Origin: Sycon ciliatum | Taxonomy: Eukaryota > Porifera > Calcarea > Leucosolenida > Sycettidae | Length of the DNA: 64,000 bases | Direction: 5' to 3' | Assembly: GCF_964019385.1 (NCBI RefSeq) | Contig: NC_088645.1 | Span: 36,380,303 to 36,444,302, forward strand | Shown: positions 11,343 to 20,308 of the stretch, piece after piece | Layout: every line of letters begins with the position of its first letter | Numbering within the stretch: position 1 is the stretch's first letter | Program-made: the position numbers and the translations under genes | Notes under the pieces: generated by a model | What the model saw: the letters and a program-made list of their open reading frames with translations, nothing else | Databases searched by the model: none | Told to the model about the DNA's origin: nothing

Positions 11343-11545
11343 ATTTGGAAAGGATTGGGAGAACTTCATATTCAAAGGATCAGTCGGGGAAGTGAACTGC
11401 CTGAAAAGAGAAAAAAACGCCAGACCCACCAGGACATCCTGGTGGGTCTGGCGTTTTTTTTGTTTTTGTTTTTTTTTTCTCTTTTCAGGCAGTTCACTTC
11501 CCCGACTGATCCTTTGAATATGAAGTTCTCCCAATCCTTTCCAAA
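11343..11545. repeat. Large palindrome of SINE2 body sequence
   Basis: Two inverted arms of about 92-110 bp meet at 11435-11436 (AGGACATCCT at the centre). The arms are SINE2 3' sequence. The right arm has an extra T-rich stretch. As single-stranded DNA or RNA it would form a long hairpin. Confidence 0.85.
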
Positions 11546-12078
11546 TAATAATAATAATAATAATGGTAGAAGAGAAAAGAAAAGGACATATGGATACGAG
11601 TTAAGAGTAAATATCCATCACCGTAACATGATACTATATACAGTCAGAAAGTGCAATAACTAGGCACAATACTGACAGAGTACTGAAACATTCGAGGTCC
11701 TGACACCTAGCTTCAACACATCTCCGTAGCGCTAACCGACAGCCTTCCAACTTGGAAGGTTCAAGGTTATGGAAAGACCAAAGAGGGGAAGGCAAGCGCA
11801 ACGAAAACGAGCAAAAGCTACAGTCCCAACGGACACAAAGAATGTCGATTGTTACTGGACGATGACGAGACCAGTACGATATTTGACAAAGCGGTCTAAC
11901 TACAATTCGAAGCAGCAAAGCAGCACACCACCCAGCTTGGGTGGGTCATAAATATCAAAGATAAGTAAAGAAAGGGAAGCTTTGCGAAAACGAATTGTAC
12001 AAGCCGAAAGCCAAACTCCTACAGTACTCCTCATGCATGACATTGTGATGGACTAGTTGACTACAAAACAAATTGTTT

Positions 12079-12127
12079 CACACGACATACGTTTCGCCGT
12101 ATGGTTTGCGACGGCTCATCAGGTGTG
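12079..12127 (-). ncRNA. Hammerhead ribozyme 1
   Basis: Minus strand: stem I CACAC/GTGTG, core CTGATGA, stem II GCCGT/ACGGC with a 10-nt loop, GAAA, short stem III within ACGTATGT, cleavage triplet GTC. All conserved core bases are present. Stem III alone is 2 bp with a 4-nt loop, but ACGTATGT is self-complementary (8 pairs including two G-U), so two adjacent ribozymes could pair as a dimer, as known for short-stem-III hammerheads. Confidence 0.92.
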
Positions 12128-12256
12128 CAATTTGAAACTCGGATTATGAGCCATAAATAAATGTAGAAGAGAAAAGAAAAGGACATATGGATACGAGTTA
12201 AGAGTAACTATCCATCACTGTAACATGATACTATATACAGTCAGAAAGTGCAATAA

Positions 12257-12560
12257 AAAGTAAAAAGTAAATTATCGTATCCGTTCCCGAAGGGAACTCA
12301 CGACGGCCGCTAACACCCGATAAACCCTAGCGGCAGATGCAGCGCCTAACGGTGGGGGTGAGTGGGTAAGTCTCACAACCACTGGCACAATTGCCGAAAG
12401 CGACCCCATTAGCTGCATCCATGTACCCCTTGTGCCTGGCCACAAGTTCCCAGTTGACTGTGGGTAGCAGCACGGCTGGAAAAACCGCTCCCAGGCAGGA
12501 CTTGAACCAGGTACCTCTCGTATCTCAATCATGGTCTTTGACCAACCCACTGTGCCTGCC
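12257..12560 (-). mobile_element. SINE1 copy inside a retrozyme unit
   Basis: 304 bp with target duplication AGTGCAATAA at 12247-12256 and 12561-12570. The uninterrupted sequence is seen in the neighbouring units, which gives the empty site. Confidence 0.92.
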
Positions 12561-12989
12561 AGTGCAATAACTAGGCACAATACTGACAGAGTACTGAAAC
12601 ATTCGAGGTCCTGACACCTAGCTTCAACACATCTCCGTAGCGCTAACCGACAGCCTTTCAACTTGGAAGGTTCAAGGTTATGGAAAGACCAAAGAGGGGA
12701 AGGAAAGCGCAACGAAAACGAGCAAAAGCTACAGTCCCAACGGACACAAAGAATGTCGATTGTTACTGGACGATGACGAGACCAGTACGATATTTGACAA
12801 AGCGGTCTAACTTCAATTCGAACCAGCAAAGCAGCACACCACCCAGCTTGGGTGGGTCATAAATATCAAAGATAAGTAAAGAAAGGGAAGCTTTGCGAAA
12901 ACGAATTGTACAAGCCGAAAGCCAAACTCCTACAGTACTCCTCATGCATGACATTGTGATGGACTAGTTGACTACAAAACAAGTTGTTT

Positions 12990-13038
12990 CACACGACATA
13001 CGTTTCGCCGTATGGTTTGCGACGGCTCATCAGGTGTG
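12990..13038 (-). ncRNA. Hammerhead ribozyme 2
   Basis: Same 49-nt motif as ribozyme 1 with an intact core (CTGATGA, GAAA, GTC), stem II GCCGT/ACGGC and stem I CACAC/GTGTG. Confidence 0.92.
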
Positions 13039-13586
13039 CAATTTGAAACTCGGATGTTGAGCCATAAATAAATGTAGAAGAGAAAAGAAAAGGACATATG
13101 GATACGAGTTAAGAGTAACTATCCATCACTGTAACATGATACTATATACAGTCAGAAAGTGCAATAACTAGGCACAATACTGACAGATTACTGAAACATT
13201 CGACGTCCTGACACCTAGCTTCGACACATCTCCGTAGCGCTAACCGGCAGCCTTCCAACTTGGAAGGTTCAAGGTTATGGAAAGATCAAAGAGGGGAAGG
13301 CAAGCGCAACGAAAACGAGCAAAAGCTACAGTCCCAACGGACACAAAGAATGTCGATTGTTACTGGACGATGACGAGACCAGTACGATATTTGACAAAGC
13401 GGTCTAACTACAATTCGAAGCAGCAAAGCAGCACACCACCCAGCTTGGGTGGGTCATAAATATCAAAGATAAGTAAAGAAAGGGAAGCTTTGCGAAAACG
13501 AATTGTACAAGCCGAAAGCCAAACTCCTACAGTACTCCTCATGCATGACATTGTGATGGACTAGTTGACTACAAAACAAGTTGTTT

Positions 13587-13635
13587 CACACGACATACGT
13601 TTCGCCGTATGGTTTGCGACGGCTCATCAGGTGTG
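13587..13635 (-). ncRNA. Hammerhead ribozyme 3
   Basis: Intact 49-nt hammerhead, 597 bp from ribozyme 2. This interval defines the monomer length that two cleavages would release. Confidence 0.92.
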
Positions 13636-13764
13636 CAATTTGAAACTCGGATTATGAGCCATAAATAAATGTAGAAGAGAAAAGAAAAGGACATATGGAT
13701 ACGAGTTAAGAGTAACTATCCATCACTGTAACATGATACTATATACAGTCAGAAATTGCAATAA

Positions 13765-14068
13765 AAAGTAAAAAGTAAATTATCGTATCCGTTCCCGAAG
13801 GGAACTCACGACGGCCGCTAACACCCGATAAACCCTAGCGGCAGATGCAGCGCCTAACGGTGGGGGTGAGTGGGTAAGTCTCACAACCACTGGCACAATT
13901 GCCGAAAGCGACCCCATTAGCTGCATCCATGTACCCCTTGTGCCTGGCCACAAGTTCCCAGTTGACTGTGGGTAGCAGCACGGCTGGAAAAACCGCTCCC
14001 AGGCAGGACTTGAACCAGGTACCTCTCGTATCTCAATCATGGTCTTTGACCAACCCACTGTGCCTGCC
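13765..14068 (-). mobile_element. SINE1 copy, duplicated together with its host unit
   Basis: Occupies the same site in the unit as 12257-12560 and has the same target duplication (one copy mutated to ATTGCAATAA at 13755-13764). It is a duplicate of one insertion, not an independent event. Confidence 0.92.
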
Positions 14069-14497
14069 AGTGCAATAACTAGGCACAATACTGACAGAGT
14101 ACTGAAACATTCGAGGTCCTGACACCTAGCTTCAACACATCTCCGTAGCGCTAACCGACAGCCTTTCAACTTGGAAGGTTCAAGGTTATGGAAAGACCAA
14201 AGAGGGGAAGGAAAGCGCACCGAAAACGAGCAAAAGCTACAGTCCCACCGGACACAAAGAATGTCGATTGTTACTGGACGATGACGAGACCAGTACGATA
14301 TTTGACAAAGCGGTCTAACTTCAATTCGAAGCAGCAAAGCAGCACACCACCCAGCTTGGGTGGGTCATAAATATCAAAGATAAGTAAAGAAAGGGAAGCT
14401 TTGCGAAAACGAATTGTACAAGCCGAAAGCCAAACTCCTACAGTACTCCTCATGCATGACATTGTGATGGACTAGTTGACTACAAAACAAGTTGTTT

Positions 14498-14546
14498 CAC
14501 ACGACATACGTTTCGCCGTATGGTTTGCGACGGCTCATCAGGTGTG
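14498..14546 (-). ncRNA. Hammerhead ribozyme 4
   Basis: Intact 49-nt hammerhead on the minus strand. The next unit (14547-15087) is cut off before its ribozyme by an inversion junction at about 15087. Confidence 0.92.
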
Positions 14547-15268
14547 CAATTTGAAACTCGGATGTTGAGCCATAAATAAATGTAGAAGAGAAAAGAAAAG
14601 GACATATGGATACGAGTTAAGAGTAACTATCCATCACTGTAACATGATACTATATACAGTCAGAAAGTGCAATAACTAGGCACAATACTGACAGAGTACT
14701 GAAACATTCGACGTCCTGACACCTAGCTTCGACACATCTCCGTAGCGCTAACCGGCAGCCTTCCAACTTGGAAGGTTCAAGGTTATGGAAAGACCAAAGA
14801 GGGGAAGGCAAGCGCAACGAAAACGAGCAAAAGCTACAGTCCCAACGGACACAAAGAATGTCGATTGTTACTGGACGATGACGAGACCAGTATGATATTT
14901 GACAAAGCGGTCTAACTACAATTCGAAGCAGCAAAGCAGCACACCACCCAGCTTGGGTGGGTCATAAATATCAAAGATAAGTAAAGAAAGGGAAGCTTTG
15001 CGAAAACGAATTGCACAAGCCGAAAGCCAAACTCCTACAGTACTCCTCATGCATGACATTTTAATGGACTAGTTGACTACAAAACAAGCTAGGTGTCAGG
15101 ACCTCGAATGTTTCAGTACTCTGTCAGTATTGTGCCTAGTTATTGCACTTTCTGACTGTATATAGTATCATGTTACAGTAATGGATAGTTACTCTTAACT
15201 CGTATCCATATGTCCTCTTCTTTTCTCTACTACATTTATTTATGGCTCAACATCCGAGTTTCAAATTG

Positions 15269-15317
15269 CACACCTGATGAGCCGTCACAAACCATACGGC
15301 GAAACGTATGTCGTGTG
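15269..15317 (+). ncRNA. Hammerhead ribozyme 5 (inverted unit)
   Basis: Same motif on the plus strand, in the inverted terminal segment. One base of the stem II loop differs (A instead of G). Core and stems are intact, so the difference is neutral for folding. Confidence 0.92.
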
Positions 15318-15862
15318 AAACAACTTGTTTTGTGGTCAACTAGTCCATCACAATGTCATGCATGAGGAGTACTGTAGGAGTTTGGCTTTCGGCTCGTACA
15401 ATTCGTTTTCGCAAAGCTTCCCTTTCTTTACTTATCTTTGATATTTATGACCCACCCAAGCTGGGTGGTGTGCTGCTTTGCTGCTTCGAATTGTAGTTAG
15501 ACCGCTTTGTCAAATATCGTACTGGTTTCGTCATCGTCCAGTAACAATCGACGTTCTTTGTGTCCGTTGGGACTGTAGCTTTTGCTCGTTTTCGTTGCGC
15601 TTGCCTTCCCCTCTTTGGTCTTTCCATAACCTTGAACCTTCCAAGTTGGAAGGCTGTCGGTTAGCGCTACGGAGATGTGTTGAAGCTAGGTGTCAGGACC
15701 TCGAATGTTTCAGTACTCTGTCAGTATTGTGCCTAGTTATTGCACTTTCTGACTGTATATAGTATCATGTTACAGTGATGGATAGTTACTCTTAACTCGT
15801 ATCCATATGTCCTTTTCTTTTCTCTTCTTCATTTATTTTTGGCTCAACATCCGAGTTTCAAA

Positions 15863-16828
15863 AAATAATAATAATAATAATAATAAACAAGTCACATTCC
15901 CGCGCTATGCCTTTATATTTTGAAAATTTGTACCGAAATCAAAACTTCCCGCGGAAAATCGATGTTTCTCGTACCAAATTTGTCCGCGAAAAATCTTTCT
16001 GCACCCGATGACGCAAAATCTCCATACGAACCATGGTTCGTATGAAAGCCAGTCCACACGGATTTTCCGTGCCGAAAAATCGAGTGGAGCGTCTGGAAAA
16101 AAATCCGTAGCGCCAATACGGATTTTGGCACGGAAAATCGTACCCCGGAACCTCTCTATTGTACTATCAAGAGTACATAACCCGGGGGGGGGTAAGTACT
16201 CTTGGTAACACTCCCTGCTTGCCAGCACCCCTAGTGGTGCACTTTGAGACAGTCCCGGTGCCGAAAGGCGGGCTCACGCCCCTACATCGGGCTGCCCTTA
16301 AGACAGACGGAGGATACTCTTTTCTCTATCATTACATCATTACCTTATGGGACAATATGTGTAGAGAGTCACAGGCAGAGACCGTAGGCATACAACGTAT
16401 CAGACTAAAACAGAGCTGCAACACTAAATGGATTTAAAAAAGACGGAGACTTCTCATACTTATCAAGGGTACATAAATAAATAAAAATGGTTATGGCTTG
16501 CTATTATTATGATAGATCATTTTGGTAGGTAGAAGGCCATCAGCAGAGGTCAACTCGGCATACACATTATCAGAGCAAAGCAGAGCTGCAGGTCTGGACA
16601 GTATTCAGCCAAACTCACTGGCCACTAGCTACTGATGACCAGTACTAGTAAGTAGGCGCTTGCGTGACGTCATGCATGGTGTTCAAGTGAATGCAATGGC
16701 GCGGCCAACAAGCATGTGCATACACGGGCCGAGGGAGTGCATCTGCTTGTTTGAGTGTGTGTGGGGGGTGGGGGGGTGAAATCATTTTTGTCTACTCTCT
16801 ACGTACATTCTGCAAGTAACATGGAACT
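15863..16828. other. (TAA)n, short repeats, no gene
   Basis: Begins with (TAA)n at 15864-15887. A region rich in GGAAAATC-type short repeats follows (15930-16140), with a perfect 22-bp palindrome at 16023-16044 centred on CCATGG. Poly-G runs lie near 16183 and 16760. No ORF is convincing. Confidence 0.5.
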
Positions 16829-17328
16829 CTAACACGAGTATTCTTTTCTAATCAGTTTAGGGCTGGCGTATCTGTTGGTCTCGTCGAAGTTCTCCTCCTC
16901 CTCGCATGATTTCTTTTCTTGGGCGGCTTTGCTGGCGTACCTGCTGGTCTCGGAGCTGGACTCATCATCGCCGCACGATGGTCCCCGGTCCCAGGCGTTT
17001 TTGCTGACGTATCCGCTGGTGTATTCGCTGGTCAGGGAGCAGGCTGCCTCCTGACACGGCGGCCGCTGTACGATGGTTCTAGTGTCGGACGTTGCGCGCG
17101 GTCGCTCGCTCTGCACGGGAGACATTCTGGACCTTAGGAGCATGGACGTGCTGAGCATTCCCGTGAGCGGCGCTAATGGCTTTCTCCACTCCGCGTTGCC
17201 AGATCTCCGCGAGCGACGTCGCAGTACTACGAAGGCCACCACAATAAGTACAATTACAGCGGCAGCGATAGATCCGGCAATGGCAGCCACCAAGTTCGTC
17301 GAGTTCAGTCTGCCAGGTGTCTTCAGAT
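16829..17328 (-). CDS. Last exon of host gene: transmembrane segment and Tyr-rich cytoplasmic tail
   Basis: Proposed terminal exon of a single-pass membrane protein. A splice acceptor (CCTGCAG) ends at 17329, and the exon starts in phase 1, which matches the phase-1 donors of the EGF and sushi exons upstream on the same strand. The 165 residues comprise a short extracellular stub, a transmembrane helix at about residues 13-36 (AAIAGSIAAAVIVLIVVAFVV) followed by the stop-transfer cluster RRRSRRS, and a tail of about 130 residues. The tail has repeated tyrosine contexts (EYTSGYVS, SRYAS, NRYAS, KEYS) among acidic patches, possibly phosphorylation or sorting sites. The stop is at 16829-16831. 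No transposon homology was recognised, and the composition differs from the surrounding repeats. I do not recognise a named family. Confidence 0.65.
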
Positions 17329-18216
17329 CTGCAGGCCAGATAACACACGAACAATTGTTGCACATAGCAGCTGGAAGGTATGGGTCATTAGGGCTGAAAC
17401 GATTATACCAATTCAGGGATAAATTTATTATCATATTAATTTTTTGCATAGTAGTTTCTGCTATACAAAATCACAATTGTGTAGGACTCTTTGATTTTGC
17501 ATCTTTTGATTAGCAATTTCTTTGAAGGTTGGGTGTTTACCACATTGTCCTTCTTGAGAGTGATGCCAGAAAGCCCATTTGCAAAAAAACTCGACTGAAT
17601 CATAATGTGCACGCAGATTGAGTGCCTGGAGCACATACACTGAACTGCATGCGTGTTACTTGACAGCGCAGGCTAGGCATGGATAGTCTGTATGTAACGC
17701 AGTTTTCTGCGAGTCATGGTGACTTTTGAATAGCATTAGATTGATTTTGCATCGCAAACTGCGATGCGATACAGGATAAATTCATCCTTGCAATTACTCG
17801 TTACGCGATCGATAATTCCTTATCAATCAAGTAATCGTTACGTTATAGATTACACGTTAGGGATTTTCAGTCAAAAAGTACTGAAAACCCTCGTTTTTGT
17901 GAAGTTTGAATCAGTTTCCACTGTGAGCATGCAGTTGCCAGGTTCATGGTGCATATTCTGAGGTTAAATTGAATTTATAACTGCCATGTTTAAGAGCTAC
18001 CCTGTCACTAATGCAAATTTGTGGTATTATGAAAGCCTAGGTTTTGGAAACAGAGTATTTTTCCACAAAATTCTGACACTATTGTTTTGCTAACGATTAT
18101 AAACGATTAATCCATCGTTAAGCTAAGCTAAAAGTAGTCGATAGGGGAAATCCACGATCGTTTCAGCCCTAATAATAATTATTATTATAAGCATTCCCAC
18201 GGTGAAGCGTAGCAGC
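17329..18216. other. Putative intron of the host gene, no feature
   Basis: AT-rich sequence without an exon-like frame on either strand that I could support. A TAATAATTATTATTA stretch lies near 18170. Confidence 0.4.
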
Positions 18217-18309
18217 AGTGTACAGTATACTGCATACTATACACTGCATACTATACACTGCATACTGTACACTGCATACTGTACACCGCATACTATACAC
18301 TGCATACTA
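18217..18309. repeat. 14-bp minisatellite, first part
   Basis: Tandem CTGCATACTATACA with single-base variants. The same array resumes at 18895-19005 and again at 31596-31826. The three parts are one array split by insertions. Confidence 0.9.
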
Positions 18310-18894
18310 CCGTACTGGCAATATATGTTGCCGCGTAACGCGTAACGCAGGGGGGGGGGGTGCGGTGTAACGCGCGACCAGGCTAGTGCGACACATTTTC
18401 GTTGAGTTCGTAACGCGCGTCCGGCGGGGTGCGGCGATCTTTTCACTGCAGTTTGCACTGCAAAAAAAGGCTGAAAACTGTGAAAGCACGTGTACCGCGT
18501 GGTGAAAAGTAGTTTTTAGAGGAAGCGCTCTTCCCCTATGTCACTTTCCTTTTGATGATCTTTTTGTGAACAGATCACTCTGATGGTTAAAATATGCAGT
18601 CTTCTATTGATATCGTTGTCGCCCTTTGCCGTCGGGTTTGTAACAGTTGGATAGCAACTGAATTTCTGTGCCTTCAATGTGGATGAAAAGAAAAAATGAT
18701 GCGGCAAAAGCAAAAAAATGATGCGGCAATAGCAAAAAAAGTGATGCGGCAATAGCAAAAAAAGGACTGCGGCAATATAGAAAACTGTGTAACGGCTCCT
18801 GTGCGACTTTGCATGTAACGCCCTGCGTGCGGCAAACATGTGCCAATGTAACGCTTCATGGCCTCACTGCGGCAACATTGTATTACCAGTACGG
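18310..18894. mobile_element. MITE in the minisatellite (TIR CCGTACTGG...)
   Basis: 585 bp with inverted ends of about 25 bp (CCGTACTGGCAATA... and ...TATTACCAGTACGG) and TA duplicated at 18308-18309 and 18895-18896. Removing the element and one TA restores the 14-bp repeat exactly. Inside are GC-rich GTAACGCG repeats and three ~20-bp GATGCGGCAATAGC repeats (18700-18770). No coding sequence. Confidence 0.88.
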
Positions 18895-19005
18895 TATACA
18901 CTGCATACTATACACTGCATACTATACACTGCATACTATACACTGCATACTATACACTGCGTACTGTACACTGCATACTATACACTGCATACTATACACT
19001 GCATA
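18895..19005. repeat. 14-bp minisatellite, second part
   Basis: Continues the array of 18217-18309. Its last five bases, GCATA, are the left target duplication of the LTR element that follows. Confidence 0.9.
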
Positions 19006-19384
19006 TGTTGTGAAACCACAAGTTCTCGAGAGTGAAAGGCCTTCTCGCTTGTGACATTGTGTTCTTTCCAATGCAGTTGTATCCCGACTTCGCCGTACAG
19101 CTGATGATTACGACGTAGTATACGCTACATGCGCTATGTGCGGTTTGCTGTGTGCGCTGTAGTTGTATGTTGTATGTGTATCCTTTTCTCATATACGCTG
19201 TCATTTTCACGCTATAACTACCTGGTGGTTTTAGTGTTAGTTGTTCAGTTGTTCATTCAGTCATTCATTGTTCATTGTTATTAGTCGATGGAAGTGAAAT
19301 ATACTGTTGAGAATAAATAGTTGTCCTCGTGCCGTGTGGGGTCGTTCGTTCCTGACACTTTAGAGAACCAGAGGGTTCACAACA
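19006..19384 (+). repeat. 5' LTR (379 bp)
   Basis: Starts TGTTGTGAAACC and ends TTCACAACA. It contains AATAAA near 19312, a possible polyadenylation signal. Confidence 0.9.
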
Positions 19385-19385
19385 T

Positions 19386-19402
19386 TTGGCGACCACGCCA
19401 GG
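19386..19402 (+). promoter_or_regulatory. Primer-binding site, tRNA-Arg-like
   Basis: TTGGCGACCACGCCAGG follows the LTR directly. TGGCGACC matches the complement of an animal tRNA-Arg 3' end. The remainder differs from the tRNA-Arg I know, so the primer identity is tentative. An ATG at 19415 opens a short gag-like start that ends in TGA after 18 codons. Confidence 0.65.
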
Positions 19403-19495
19403 ATACGAAGCGAGCATGGCACAGGAACTATGGATCATGAAGCAAGCCAGATATGAATTGATCGAAGAATGATAGATTTACCATCACTGTGGATA

Positions 19496-19700
19496 AGAGT
19501 CATACTGTAGCTCAGTTGGTTAGAGCATTGCTCGCGAATAGCAAGGTCCCTGGTTCGAGTCCCGGTGGTGTGACTGATGATTTTTTCTTTCTTTCATATC
19601 TGGCTTGTAAGTGTTGAGTTTCGGAGACAAAAGAGCAGTAGGTGGCATGTGGCCTCTAATTTCCTAAAAACTTTGAAATTCTCCTTGAAGTCCAAATTTG
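19496..19700 (+). mobile_element. SINE2 copy with tRNA-like head
   Basis: A cloverleaf can be drawn for about 19503-19573: acceptor CATACTG/TGGTGTG with wobbles, D arm GCTC...GAGC, perfect anticodon stem TTGCT/AGCAA and T loop TTCGAGT. It has a T-stem mismatch and G instead of T before the anticodon. The A box TAGCTCAG and B box GGTTCGAGTCC are intact. A T-rich body and (CAA)n follow, so this is a SINE and not a functional tRNA gene. Confidence 0.7.
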
Positions 19701-19707
19701 AAATTGC

Positions 19708-19775
<68 letters not shown>

Positions 19776-19841
19776 CGGCGGCGGCGGCGGCGGCGGCGGC
19801 GGACGACGACGACGACGACGACAACAACAACAACAACAACA
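19708..19841. repeat. Compound microsatellite (CAA)n(CGG)n(ACG)n(CAA)n
   Basis: About 24 CAA units, then about 8 CGG, about 7 ACG and a second CAA run. The same order occurs twice at 31873-32182. Confidence 0.95.
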
Positions 19842-20308
19842 AGTACACATCTCTGTATGTATGCTCGTGTGGCGACCACCCCTGCCCGTACACTAAAGTA
19901 GTCATTAACACTCAAGCCCTGCCCACCCAATTCTTCCCCACCCTTTCTCCTTTCTTACACTATTATCTCTTATTGGCCACTGGCTATCGTAAGAATAAAG
20001 ATTTGAAACAACAACAACAACAACAACAACGCGAAATCCCTTCTCGTACTCCCTTCAAATCCGAGATATCCCTGCTGTTGCACAACTCTGTATGCTCGTG
20101 TAGCGACCACCCTGCCGTAAAAGTACGCAACTCTGTATGCTCGTGTGGCGACCACCCCTGCCCGTACACTTAAGTAGTCATTAACCCCTAGGCCCTGCCC
20201 ACCCAATTCTTCCTCACTGTTTCTCCTTTCTCACACTATTATCTCTTATTGGCCACTGGCTATCGTGAGAATAAAGATTTGAAACCACAACAACAACAAC
20301 AACACAAC
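19842..20308 (+). mobile_element. Two short LINE-A 3' ends, each with (CAA)n
   Basis: 19842-20006 and about 20032-20284 are 5'-truncated copies of the last 165-250 bp of LINE-A (end of ORF2, the TTATTGGCCACTGGC stem-loop, GAGAATAAAG). Each is followed by (CAA)n (20008-20031 and 20285-20305). The second starts directly at the end of the first one's CAA tract. Confidence 0.9.

Larger units (their letters stand above)
11566..15862. repeat. Tandem array of 597-bp hammerhead-bearing units (retrozyme-like)
   Basis: Head-to-tail units on the minus strand from 11566 to about 15087, then an inverted segment on the plus strand to 15862. Spacing between hammerheads is 597 bp (12990 to 13587), or 911 bp where a SINE1 copy sits inside the unit (12079 to 12990, 13587 to 14498). 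SINE-bearing and SINE-free units alternate, so a ~1508-bp dimer was itself duplicated. No long ORF is conserved in a way that suggests protein: the recurring ~94-codon frames follow the repeat and break at repeat borders. The array begins after (AAT)n at 11547-11564 and ends in (TAA)n at 15864-15887. Tandem units with one type I hammerhead each is the known architecture of retrozymes, non-autonomous elements thought to spread through circular RNAs. The 597-bp unit is longer than the typical animal retrozyme. Confidence 0.85.

Noticed and set aside
9508..15762. Recurring ~94-codon frame repeated through the retrozyme array
   Set aside because: It tracks the DNA repeat, occurs on either strand, breaks at unit borders and overlaps non-coding ribozyme units. 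No codon-level conservation distinct from the DNA.
19303..19325. Host promoter or terminator role of the LTR
   Set aside because: AATAAA and LTR context are explained by the retrotransposon itself. Nothing in the sequence ties it to the host gene, which runs on the opposite strand.
19503..19573. Functional tRNA gene
   Set aside because: A T-stem mismatch, G before the anticodon, and a SINE body downstream, with two relatives of the same family. Better explained as a SINE head.
20249..20308. Use of the ATG at 20249 as the start of the LINE-A protein
   Set aside because: That ATG lies in the 3' end of the previous LINE copy. The frame is fused through the CAA tract by chance.
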